DNA from: Trichobilharzia regenti | Lineage: Eukaryota > Platyhelminthes > Trematoda > Strigeidida > Schistosomatidae | Direction: 5' to 3' | Assembly: GCA_944472135.2 (NCBI GenBank) | Contig: CALYDD020000407.1 | Coordinates: forward strand, 62,001-126,000 | DNA: 64,000 bases | Part shown: positions 44,239 through 53,956 of the stretch, one piece after another | Numbering within the stretch: position 1 is the stretch's first letter | How the letters are laid out: the number at the start of each line of letters is the position of its first letter | Program-made: the position numbers and the translations under genes | Notes under the pieces: model-generated | Database searches by the model: none | What the model saw: the letters and a program-made list of their open reading frames with translations, nothing else | What the model was told of the DNA's origin: nothing

Positions 44239-44451
44239 CCATATTAGTTTGATTATTAAATGTATCACACAGTGAAACAGTATTGTATACTGGATGACGT
44301 TTCGAACACAATTTATTGTTCATAATCATATCAATTTTTGTCACACGACTTCGAGATTTGATTTTTATAGTTTTCTCTGTCTTCTCCTATTTGTTGTATG
44401 GGCAGTAGAATTTTCCATATATCTGGGACAGGTGTATTTATATATAAGACT
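44239..44451. mobile_element. Short unclassified insertion with 13-bp target duplication
   Basis: Absent from the left copy of the repeat. TATATATAAGACT occurs at 44226-44238 and again at 44439-44451. The 200-bp insert has a GTATACTGGATGACGTTTCGAAC motif, no open frame and no obvious poly(A) tail. It may be a SINE-like or other non-autonomous element. Confidence 0.7.
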
Positions 44452-45375
44452 GTCATGATAATTTAGTACACTAAGTCCTGCCAACCGACCTTACCTTCAG
44501 TTCTTACTACCTACATTGAATCCTAACTATAGTGTTCTGCTGAATCTTGCTCCACTATTCACGAAACCTATTCTTTTTACTCTGTAGGGTTTTAACTTCT
44601 TGTAAAGTAATCTGTTCATTAGGATGCATGCACACATATATAATATGTTCATAAAGATGTACGTGGAGACCTATTGGAAGCACTCATTAAGGAAGCTAGG
44701 GAGATGGAATATGGGGTACGAACATGTCTGGTACCAAGCAATATATTTGCGGTAGCCATAATAATCATAGTCTCAGGGCCTAACATCAAAAAGGAGGGAG
44801 GGTGGCGCTAGCTGATCAGTAGATATGGTGGCGGTCACGAAGGTGAATCGCCCCATTCTGCAGGAACACCAATACGCAATTTGACGGCTCGAGATATTTC
44901 TGATTTTTATGGGAGCTTAGATCTTTATCTTGAAAAAGATAATAATGAACGCCTTGACAGATCATGCTTCTACCTTTAAATATATACCATTCGCTCAGCC
45001 TATTGTTGAGATGCGACCACGCGGGATCTGCACAGATTTATGGGGCATCTTATAAATTAACTTGCTATCCATCGTCAGGTCTTCAAATACCACTTCACAA
45101 TGTCTTGTCTCACTTATTTTCTAATAATGTCTTTACTTGATCGTCATTATATTCCATTAAACCTAACATTTTATGGCCCTTTATGAATTTGATTCGACTT
45201 ATTCTATTCCTAATCTCTGTTGGGTACGGTTGTGCACCAAATAGAAAAAAGGCATGAAATAAAAAAACTGGCTTGAAAATAATTGTATTAAACCCAAAAG
45301 TGGACATAATGATAGTACGAAGTATATTGGTATTATTATACATTGCAAATGAGCGTTGTCGGCCTAAGGATTAAT

Positions 45376-45871
45376 TACTTCCCCATTCTGTTTTCCATAT
45401 AAATGTATTTATTAGTGATATGTTTCACTCACTTAATTCATTACACTTTAATGATTCACCTTAGCACTTTAACTTTTCTAAAACAGCTTCCAATCCCTTG
45501 TAAACGTTGTACTTACCTCAATATTGGTTGGTTGTCATTTGCCTACAACCACGGGATGAAAACGAAACGAAGTCAGTTTTCCCGCGCAACCTGGAGGACA
45601 ACTGTACAATTCAATAACTATACGGCCTGGTTCAGACAATGAGTTTAATTATATATATGTATCAAATATTTAACTGTTTGAACATTATCAACTTGTAGAC
45701 AATTTAAGATTTGACATTATACCATACTTGATCGTTCCTGTAAAAATGGCATGCATTTTCATGTAAACTTATGTTTATATGAAAGTAGAAATTATTATTA
45801 TTGAAAAGACACAGTTGTAGGGCATTTTATAGCTGCGTCATAATCATTATAAAGTCAACTAAACACTATCC
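45376..45871. other. Intergenic sequence with a short LINE-like tail
   Basis: No gene recognised. At 45735-45800 CCTGTAAAAATGGCATGCA is followed by a hairpin of TTTCATGTAAAC and GTTTATATGAAA, then ATTATTATTATT. This is the 3'-terminal layout seen in the LINE families here. 45376-45734 shows nothing identifiable. Confidence 0.45.
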
Positions 45872-46071
45872 GCGTCGGTGGCACAGTGGTTAGGACTCTC
45901 GCCGACCATGCACATGGTCCGGGGTTCGAGCCCGCACCGACTCACACCTGATATCTATGGTCGGCCTGCGAATTTTAGTCTACCGATATCCACGCTGAAA
46001 ATTCCATGCTTTACCAAAAATACAGTATGGAATCAAGCTGTAAATCAAAAATAAATAAATTAAGAAAATAA
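45872..46071 (+). mobile_element. tRNA-derived SINE, copy 2
   Basis: Starts GCGTCGGTGGCACAGTGGTTAG (A-box-like), has GGGTTCGAGCCC (B box) 45 bp later, then the shared body ending in AATCAAGCTGTAAATCAAAAATAAATAAATT. The target duplication is not clear. It belongs to the family at 29193, 57303 and 58794. Confidence 0.82.
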
Positions 46072-47412
46072 ATCTGCATCAGTTCGCCTACGTTGGTAGT
46101 GGTGCAGGACCAGTCTTCGCAGTTTTTGTCACCACCAGATCCGTTCAGGGAAACTGGATGTGGACTTTTCAAGCAGAGATTGAGATTGTATTCCTTCGAA
46201 TACCTTAGGCCGTGTTGAGAAATATCTAGGGATGCATACATACCACGTGAATGAATCTTACCTCTGGTGAACAATTCCTTGTCTTAGCCACACTGAATAT
46301 GTGAACAATGGAGGGAACAATCACAGAGTTGTTGAAATTCTATAGATTAGTCGTCCATGCATTCCACGATAGAGTTGGAGAATTGTGGAACTTCCGAATC
46401 ACATGCCACAATTTCTCTTCTGTAAAAAGCAAATAGTATACACGTGACTCTCATCCATCCGTTACAACCAACTGAAAGAGATCAAATCTTCAAACTTTAT
46501 ACTCCTTTGATTAAGTTATCCAGCAATATTCTTCTTGTAAGTGGATCCAATTCTTATCACATCTGTGAAATTTTCACACACGTTAGCTTGTTCCCTTAAG
46601 CTAAAAGATATAATGTCTACTCGATTTTATCATTGCTATTCCAAAGCCCGCCTCAGTAACGTACAACAAGTATCAGCCGTAACGTTTACGCAAAGGAAAA
46701 TCTACCAATCACAGTGTGTGTAAGTGACCTTTAAGTGCTTAGCCTCTCCGTAAGTCATTCGTTCCACTATCCTTTGTCTAATTTAACGATTGGTATGTGT
46801 TCAAAGTCGTGACTGCTATTCTTCAGGTAGGCTAGAAATGAAATAAAACGTTGGTAAATAAAAGCATCAGTTAAATTTTTATTTTATCTGCATCTGAATC
46901 CAAAAATGTCACAGCTATTGACTTCCAAAACACTGCCGAATAAACTTTTATCAGATTATGAAATTAGCAGGAACCTAGACGTGAGAAGAATTGTTCTTAA
47001 GCAACTCGTAGCAGTATCACCTAGGCAAACAATTAAGTGATACTTAAACTCCTTTTTAAGTCAGTTGATGCACACGATATGTGATAGGAATCGTATACGT
47101 AGTAAACTGTGGTGCAGAGTTTTTAACTGAGGACTCTAGTATCTAAGATTGAACAAAACATCCCTGCAGAGAATTAATAAGGAAGCTTTACTCTTTTTTA
47201 CCAAGTTATTCGGATGACGGTATAAGACATGTAGATAGGTTATTCAAATGCTGTAGAACACAATGTGTCCATATACTACTTCACTGATAATTGTATATCT
47301 TATACCGGCTACAACGACCAAAACCAATCATATTAATCCGAATTCATGAAATGAGTCAGAGAAAGCAAGTTAATACTTCTCATACGACATGCTGAGTTTA
47401 CAGTTTAGAGGC
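46072..47412. other. No recognisable gene
   Basis: About 1.3 kb with only short frames and no domain I can name. No terminal inverted repeats, tRNA boxes or microsatellite tail were seen. It could be host intergenic sequence or an old, unrecognisable element. Confidence 0.45.
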
Positions 47413-48869
47413 TGAAGGTATTGTAAAGATCGTATAGAGTGTGAGAGACAGTTAGTACTGGATTGTGTGCATTATCCAAAAAGACTTTACTCGTATATCA
47501 AGCGCAAGACTAAAACTGGCAGCGGTATACAGTCCCTCATTAGCGACACAGGAGAGGCTGCCTAGTCAGATGAAACAAAAGCTGAGAAGCTCTCCGAATA
47601 CTTTTGTGATGTTTTCTCGCCTAATCCTACCACCCCGGGGTGTAGCGAGGTAACTGATGTAGCCCCTGAAATGCCCCCAATTGTGGTAGATGACGAAGTG
47701 GTTCTGACACTACTGTCTAAGTTGAGGCCAGGTAAATAACCTGAACCAGACGGACTACACCCTAGACTGCTAATCACCTTGGGGATATGATATACATTCC
47801 ACTAACGGAGATTTTTCAGATGTCTCTGAATCAGGCTAGGCTAACCAGGGACTGGAAAGATGCTTTTATAAGCCCCGTGTTCAAAGATGGGAACAGGCAG
47901 TTAGTATCTAACTATCGGCCTGTAAGTCTGACCTGCATTGTAGCAAACGCGTTAGAAAAACGAATAAGGAATCAGCTCTTAGCTCATACGGAAAAACATT
48001 GCTTACTGGCAGTGGAACAGCATGGATTCCGAACAGGACGATCCTGCTTGAAAAACTTGCTGTTATCTAGGGAAGATTGGGTCGAGGCCAGAGATAAAGA
48101 CCATCTACTGGACTCTGTATTTATCGATCTTAGTTAAGCATTCGATTAGGTATCACATTTAGATCTGCTTAGCAAACTTAAACATTTTGGATTAGATCAA
48201 AGCTTATGTGAGTGGTTCAGTGACTACTTGATGGATAGGAGGCAGAAGGTAAGGGTTAATGGTGTACTGTCAGGGTGGAAAGCAGTAACAAGTGGAGTAC
48301 CCCAGGGAACTGTACTTGACTCCCTGCTATTCCTATTATACGTAAATGAAGTGCCGAAAATTCTTACCTTATCTTCCTTACTATTTTCAAACGATATTAA
48401 GATATGGAAAACTGTAAATAGTAACGATGATAGCTTGGTACTACAAAACGATCTAGATAAATTAGCCGAATGGGCTGACCTTTGGAGTCTGGAAATTGGT
48501 TCCAAGAAAAGCGTGGTAATGCACCTAGGTCAGAAGTCTTACACGTCGTACTCCATGGGGGACACAGAACTGCCAGATGTTAGGAAACAAAAGGACTTAG
48601 GAATTATTGTAAGCCATGACTTAAAAACAGCGGCAAATTGTAATCGAGCCACAGCTAGGGCTTTTCGAATTCTATGGGCACTTCGAAGGGATTTTAAACG
48701 ATTAGACGAGGGTATGTTTCAAGTACTCTATACAATATATGTCAGACCCCACCTAGAGTACCGCATACAAGCGGCGAGTCCATGCTTCAAAAAGGAGGTA
48801 CATATCCTGGAAAAAGGACAGAGGGTAGGAACCAAATTATTTAGTGGTATCTCACACCTTCCTTATGAT
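47413..48869 (+). pseudogene. LINE-E reverse transcriptase, left part (CR1-like), broken
   Basis: A more distant CR1-type enzyme. It begins with ECERQLVLDCVHYPKRLYSYIKRK and SDETKAEKLSEYFCDVFSP, with TAG near 47561 and TAA near 47736. It continues with DWKDAFISPVFKDGNRQ, NYRPVSLTCIVANALEK and VEQHGFRTGRSCLKNLL. A double break follows in the palm (IDLS-stop-AFD-stop-VSH near 48135-48150). Then come SGVPQGTVLDSLLFLLYVNE and FSNDIKIWK, where the catalytic F/YADD box is altered to FSND. It ends at HLPYD, where LINE-D begins; the rest is at 55761. The enzyme is dead. Confidence 0.85.
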
Positions 48870-48963
48870 CCTGTCACCCGGTACGTTCAAATCAGGTGAC
48901 GCTTTTGCACGTGTTTTCGTTTATATTCATTTATTGGTTACTAATAATTGATCTTTAATAACG

Positions 48964-50640
48964 ATGGTTCAAAATTCTAAAAAGCGTGTTCGTGTGAACA
49001 CCAGTAATTTAGAAAATAGCACCGGCTCGTCTAATAACACATTACCACCCCATATTATTAGTAGTTCACCCAACATAAAAGCCTCGAACATAACTCTGAC
49101 CCCTGTAATACAGGTGGAAGATGTTCTGTCTGAAAAAGTAGAGCTCTCTTACTTAACCTGCGTAATTAAAGAGATGCAGCTACAGATAGATGAATTAAAA
49201 ACGAAATTAAGTTCACTAGAATGTATACCCGAAACTGTCTCACGTATGAAAAAGGAACTGCAGGATCCTACAATCCTAAAGCTTTTTAATATGACCTCTA
49301 GAATGACTCATACTGACTCAGAAAGTGCGAAGGAGTTAGAAAACGCCATCGACTTTCTATCCAGCGAAGTTGTTAGAAGGCTGGCTTCAAAACAAAACGC
49401 AATAGTGTATAATGTACCGGATAGCGAGCCCATAAAGTCAGTCCAGCACTCATTGCTGAAGGCTGCTAATCTCTTGAATGCACCTTGTCAGTGCATTCGC
49501 CTAAGCAAAAAAGACCTAAAGCATCCTTGTCCTATACTCTTTAGGTTCGACAGCTACATAACAGCTGAACGATTTAAGATGGCCGAAGATCTTCTGGCTA
49601 CTGCCACTAAATTCAAGACTATTAAAGTAGTCTCGGATAAAACACCAAACCAAAGGCAAGCAACCAAGAACTCCTTCGACACAAAGTTGACAACACTGAG
49701 AAATACATCTGGTATCAGTGCTAAAGTGTCGACGGACACTGAGGCACAGCAAGTCACGTGTATAGTGTTAGGAGAAAAAATGGAAAGTAAGAGCGGCCCA
49801 AAACTCAGTAAGAGCAGTGCCACTGGGTGCAATCTTAGAGTGCACGAGAGCACATCTCGAAAACCTGCTGACATACATAAGGTTGACATAGACGCACAAA
49901 CTATGGCTGACCAGAAACTACTGGCAGACCACTCTCAATCTGGATCCAAGCCAGAGAGTCCCTCAGTAGAAACCGCAAAAAAGACCACAAAACCCAGAGT
50001 CCCACCCCAGACTTCGACATACCTCCCTCGTAATAAGTCTAATAAGCAGCGTGTCAGTCTAAAAAATGACAAAGCATGGGTAACGAAGCACATTCCCAAA
50101 GACGTCACGCAGCATGTGAGAAGGAATACCCCTTCCCGAACTAGAAGTAACATGCCTAACAACGCACATAACTTGGGAATGCAACGTAGAATGGATCCTC
50201 AGGATATATGGAGCACTAAACGGGACTCATATAGGCACCATATTAACGAAAATCCTCGTCCAAACTCTCGCACTATCTATGTTAAACCTCATCAACTTAA
50301 TGAGAACAGGTCGGCACTTGATCCCCTCAATAACTTCACTCACACACGTGACGTGAGCCAATATGCATATGGCTATGAAAGCCCCATGAGGTACAACTAC
50401 CAGGGTAATCTTAACACAGGGTACCTAGGTCCAGCAAACTACAACCCAAATTGCAGGGCAGACCATATATCACCAGTAGATCAACGCAGATGCCGACCCA
50501 TGGATGCTAATAGTCAAAATATGCAACAGGATTATTTTCGGCTGCAGCAAACAATAGCCCCACTCGCTGCACAGTTCATCCAGGAAATAGTACACACACT
50601 GACTCTGTCTCACCTCAGAGCCCCTCCAAACATAACGTAG
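48964..50640 (+). CDS. LINE-D ORF1: coiled-coil RNA-binding-like protein (558 aa)
   Basis: Starts at the first ATG after about 90 bp of 5' UTR (MVQNSKKRVRVNTSN, close to MVNQSKKQRT of LINE-A). About residues 45-100 are coiled-coil-like (LTCVIKEMQLQIDELKTKLSSLE). About 140-230 is an RRM/CTD-like domain (AIVYNVPDSEPIKSVQHSL ... CPILFRFDSYITAERFK ... KTIKVVSDKTPNQRQ). The C-terminal 250 residues are Asn/Pro/Arg/Tyr-rich and basic, fitting nucleic-acid binding. The inferred role is RNA binding and chaperoning within the retrotransposition particle. ORF2 is in the -1 frame; that frame is open from 50514, a 127-nt overlap. Confidence 0.85.
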   Translation: MVQNSKKRVRVNTSNLENSTGSSNNTLPPHIISSSPNIKASNITLTPVIQVEDVLSEKVELSYLTCVIKEMQLQIDELKTKLSSLECIPETVSRMKKELQDPTILKLFNMTSRMTHTDSESAKELENAIDFLSSEVVRRLASKQNAIVYNVPDSEPIKSVQHSLLKAANLLNAPCQCIRLSKKDLKHPCPILFRFDSYITAERFKMAEDLLATATKFKTIKVVSDKTPNQRQATKNSFDTKLTTLRNTSGISAKVSTDTEAQQVTCIVLGEKMESKSGPKLSKSSATGCNLRVHESTSRKPADIHKVDIDAQTMADQKLLADHSQSGSKPESPSVETAKKTTKPRVPPQTSTYLPRNKSNKQRVSLKNDKAWVTKHIPKDVTQHVRRNTPSRTRSNMPNNAHNLGMQRRMDPQDIWSTKRDSYRHHINENPRPNSRTIYVKPHQLNENRSALDPLNNFTHTRDVSQYAYGYESPMRYNYQGNLNTGYLGPANYNPNCRADHISPVDQRRCRPMDANSQNMQQDYFRLQQTIAPLAAQFIQEIVHTLTLSHLRAPPNIT

Positions 50641-50645
50641 GGATA

Positions 50646-53525
50646 GTGACAAGTAACCATGTTAACCTCTCCTCCAATAACTCTGGTTTACTAACAATTA
50701 TGCTCCTGAATGCTAGATCTCTCCTTAATAAAATAACAACGCTTCGCTGCCTGGCATACATAGAACGGCCAACACTAATAATGGTGACTGAAACCTGGCT
50801 TACTACTGATATACCTGACACAAAGCTGGTAATAGACAACTACGACATCTATAGGAACGATAGAGTTGACAAAAGAGGAGGTGGTTGCTTAATATATGCC
50901 TATAAATCCACTAACTCCAATACTTTCAATAACCCAAATACTGACAAACTCCCAGAATCTAAGTGGATAAGCATCCACACAAACGAAAGTAAAATTCTCG
51001 TGGGATGTATATACAGACCCCCCAATAGCCCTGAAATGACTGATATAACTATTGCAGAAATACTAGAGCATGTAGCTACGCTGGACTTCGACTTCAAAGT
51101 AGTATGTGGAGATTTCAACTTACCTGGAGTAAACTGGGATACCTGTACAGGACCAAGAACCCATGAAGAGCTACTACAAGCTATAGACATAGGAGGATGG
51201 AAGCAGTGCGTGCGCCTCCCTACAAGGAACCAAAATACTCTTGACTTAATCCTCTGTCATAACATAGAGCCCATCTCGATAGAGGTGGGAAATAAACTCG
51301 ATAACAGTGATCACAACATATTGTACTGCACGCTCCCCCTCCGACTAACAACTAAATACACACCTAAAAATTCCCCGGTGCGCTATCAATATAGGGATTA
51401 TAAGAATGCAGATTGGGAATTCCTACCAGATCTGTTGAGAAGTTCTGACTGGGAAGAATACTTCATCAACAATAACTTAGAAGCATCACTTGAGATTTTC
51501 TACAAAACAGTTGGCTCAGCAAGAGACACAATCGCGCCCCTAAAATCTGCCCTAAAGACACCAACTCCATTTATTGACCGGAAAACGCGACTAAAACTAA
51601 AGAAATTGAAAAGGAAATACCATGTATTTAAGGAATTTAATGCGTTAAACCAAATACATGAAACTCTTAAACTGCTTGAAGAGAAACACAAAATGAAGTC
51701 ACAACATGAGGAAAATAAAGCGCTAATGGGTAACACCAAAACTCAGGAACTTTGTAGGATATTGCAAAAACGTCTAAAAAGCTGTAAAGACAATAATGTA
51801 AGCATCTTGGAACATAGGGGTGTAATATACAACGATCCCCAGGTAATAAGTGAACTCCTCAGTGAGTGGTTTTGCAATGACACCAGAGTGCACTCGACCC
51901 CAAATTTCCAAATGACCTGCAAAAGTAACCACAAATTAGGAGAAATAGATTTTAATATGCAAAATATAGACTCAGCGATTAAGACATTGAAGTCAAATGG
52001 CAGTACTGGAACAGACGACATACCATCTGTCATATACAAAAATGGTAGCACGGAAATGGTAGTCTTGTTACTTAGAATATTTACTCTGTCACTGGAAACT
52101 GGAACTTATCCTGAAGTGTGGAAAACCACATACATACTACCTAAGCACAAAGCAGGGGCCAAAACCAGTGCATGCAACTATAGACCTATTAATATAACAC
52201 CGGTAATATCACGAATAATGGAGAAAGTGGTTAAAGACCAAGTGTCAGACAACTTACTAGAACATGAACTTATCAACCCATCACAACACGGATTCCTCAA
52301 AAAGAGATCATGTGCGACCTGTCACATAGACTTTTTCAATGAAGTTACACGAAGCAGGGACAACAGAGAACTAGTAATTGTGCTATACTTCGATATAACA
52401 AAAGCCTTCGATAGAGTCCCCCATAATCTGCTAGTCAGCAGGTTATGCTCACTAGGGATATGTGACCCTCTCCTGAGCTGGATAAAATCATTTCTCCGTG
52501 ACAGGAATCAGATAACAAAAGTTGGCTCGATAATCTCAAGGCCAAAACCTGTAAGTAGTGGTGTAATCCAGGGAAGTGTATTAGGCCCACTCCTATTCAT
52601 AATATATATAAACAGTATCTGTGAATGCTTTAGTGTTGGTAAACCAATACTATATGCAGATGACTTAAAAGTGACCTATAAATGCAAGAACACAGATCTC
52701 GGAATAACATTAAACGCCATACAGCAAGAATTAGAAAAAATGGACAGATGGTGTGACACCTGGCAACTCCAGTTTAATGTCGACAAATGTGGCTGGCTCT
52801 GCATAGGTTGCAACAATTTAGAACTTGACCTGACAATTCAAGGCCATGCACTTTTACGACTGGAATCTGTATTGGACCTAGGACTGAAATACTCACATGA
52901 CTTATCATTTTCTGAACATATCTCCAAACAAGTGTCAAAGTCACGCAGACTTATCGGCTTTCTACTCAGGAACTTTTACAGAAATGAGTCCAGAATTCTG
53001 TTGTACAAGGTTTGTGTGCGTCCTTTATTTGATTACTGTTCATTCATGTATAGTAGTATACGCATAGAGGACAAATTGAAAGTCGAGGGAGTGCAGAGGT
53101 ACTTCACGTCAAAATTACTCGGAACCGAAAATGGTGCGAACTACTCCACTAGATGTGACATCCTAGGATTAGAAACACTATGGCTAAGACGCCTGAGACT
53201 AAACTTAACACTTTACTATAAGCTTCTAAACCACTTAGTTTTTACCTCTACTAATGGCATTCGACTTTCAGATGACAGTGTCTACAAACTAAGACACACT
53301 AAGGGTACAGTAGCTATTGAACAATGTAAAACAGCTACCAGGCAAAAGTTTTATTTGATTAGGTATGCACAGATATGGAATAAACTACCAATGGAAATGC
53401 GTCAAGCAGGTACATTGGCTTCCTTCAAAAAAGTGCTTAACGACAAACTACACGAGTTTGCAAACGACAGTAGTCTTAGTTCCTATCTGAGAGCCTCCGA
53501 AATTATAGGTCCATTTAATGTATAA
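50646..53525 (+). CDS. LINE-D ORF2: endonuclease plus reverse transcriptase (about 959 aa)
   Basis: The first residue listed corresponds to a GTG; the first ATG in frame is 50700, inside the first endonuclease strand (TIMLLNARSLLNK). The true start is therefore uncertain, and fusion to ORF1 by -1 frameshifting or reinitiation is plausible. Endonuclease motifs are VTETWLTT, GGGCLIYAY, GCIYRPPNS, CGDFNLPGVNWD near residue 157, LDLILCHN and NSDHNILYC. RT motifs are GTDDIPS, NYRPINITPVISRIMEKVVK near 510, YFDITKAFDRVPHNLL near 580, SSGVIQGSVLGPLLFIIYIN and YADDLKVTY near 669. All catalytic boxes are intact, with no internal stop. It is shorter than LINE-A ORF2 because the N-terminal leader is absent. 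Confidence 0.9.
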   Translation: MTSNHVNLSSNNSGLLTIMLLNARSLLNKITTLRCLAYIERPTLIMVTETWLTTDIPDTKLVIDNYDIYRNDRVDKRGGGCLIYAYKSTNSNTFNNPNTDKLPESKWISIHTNESKILVGCIYRPPNSPEMTDITIAEILEHVATLDFDFKVVCGDFNLPGVNWDTCTGPRTHEELLQAIDIGGWKQCVRLPTRNQNTLDLILCHNIEPISIEVGNKLDNSDHNILYCTLPLRLTTKYTPKNSPVRYQYRDYKNADWEFLPDLLRSSDWEEYFINNNLEASLEIFYKTVGSARDTIAPLKSALKTPTPFIDRKTRLKLKKLKRKYHVFKEFNALNQIHETLKLLEEKHKMKSQHEENKALMGNTKTQELCRILQKRLKSCKDNNVSILEHRGVIYNDPQVISELLSEWFCNDTRVHSTPNFQMTCKSNHKLGEIDFNMQNIDSAIKTLKSNGSTGTDDIPSVIYKNGSTEMVVLLLRIFTLSLETGTYPEVWKTTYILPKHKAGAKTSACNYRPINITPVISRIMEKVVKDQVSDNLLEHELINPSQHGFLKKRSCATCHIDFFNEVTRSRDNRELVIVLYFDITKAFDRVPHNLLVSRLCSLGICDPLLSWIKSFLRDRNQITKVGSIISRPKPVSSGVIQGSVLGPLLFIIYINSICECFSVGKPILYADDLKVTYKCKNTDLGITLNAIQQELEKMDRWCDTWQLQFNVDKCGWLCIGCNNLELDLTIQGHALLRLESVLDLGLKYSHDLSFSEHISKQVSKSRRLIGFLLRNFYRNESRILLYKVCVRPLFDYCSFMYSSIRIEDKLKVEGVQRYFTSKLLGTENGANYSTRCDILGLETLWLRRLRLNLTLYYKLLNHLVFTSTNGIRLSDDSVYKLRHTKGTVAIEQCKTATRQKFYLIRYAQIWNKLPMEMRQAGTLASFKKVLNDKLHEFANDSSLSSYLRASEIIGPFNV

Positions 53526-53956
53526 GTTCAAATACTACACCTGCTGTTTTTGCCTATATTTATAATTTTAGATAAAACATTAACGATTAAGATACTTACC
53601 CTCAAACAGACAAGAAGTTTCGTTTGTAAAACTTCTACCCAACACAATAAGTGGAATAAAATGGACATAAACTGACAACATGAAAAAGGTTATAACTCAC
53701 CACAACATCACATGGACAGATGTACGCTCGTCGGACATCATATATGCATCACCAACTACAACCCAACATTCCTGAGATAATGTGATGAACTTATATCCAT
53801 AATGTTGCTGAGCAGTCAATATCCACAACTCCTGTCGGAACAACTAAAATTCAAAAACCTTCCTCACGAGAAGTAAATATCCACAAGCAGTAGAAATCCA
53901 TTAATTAATGCGTCTAAAGCTTATGTATTTTACTCCCAACAATGACATTGCACATC
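53526..53956 (+). other. LINE-D proximal 3' UTR
   Basis: Non-coding sequence between the ORF2 stop and the first 458-bp unit. No frame or motif is recognisable. Confidence 0.6.

Larger units (their letters stand above)
43195..45375. repeat. Right copy of the LINE-B 1.97-kb repeat, with a 213-bp insertion
   Basis: Matches 35816-37782 at a constant offset of 7,379 up to a 213-bp insertion at 44239, and has one extra A near 44790. It carries the same TGA-for-Trp change in the LINE-B frame. At its end GGATTAAT continues as TACTTCCCC, unrelated to the LINE-C tail, so it marks the original right flank. Confidence 0.9.

Noticed and set aside
44239..44438. Hammerhead ribozyme SINE of the schistosome SM-alpha type
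   Set aside because: CTGGATGACG and GTTCGAA-like strings recall it, but the CUGAUGA and GAAA core boxes are not present in the right order.
45872..45950. Functional tRNA gene
   Set aside because: A and B boxes are present but the acceptor stem is not formed and the sequence continues into a shared SINE body; four copies show the same layout.
50625..50631. T CCA AAC just before the LINE-D ORF1 stop as a -1 slip site
   Set aside because: The first base breaks the X XXY YYZ rule (T instead of C), so P-site re-pairing would fail. No other heptamer fits in the 127-nt overlap.
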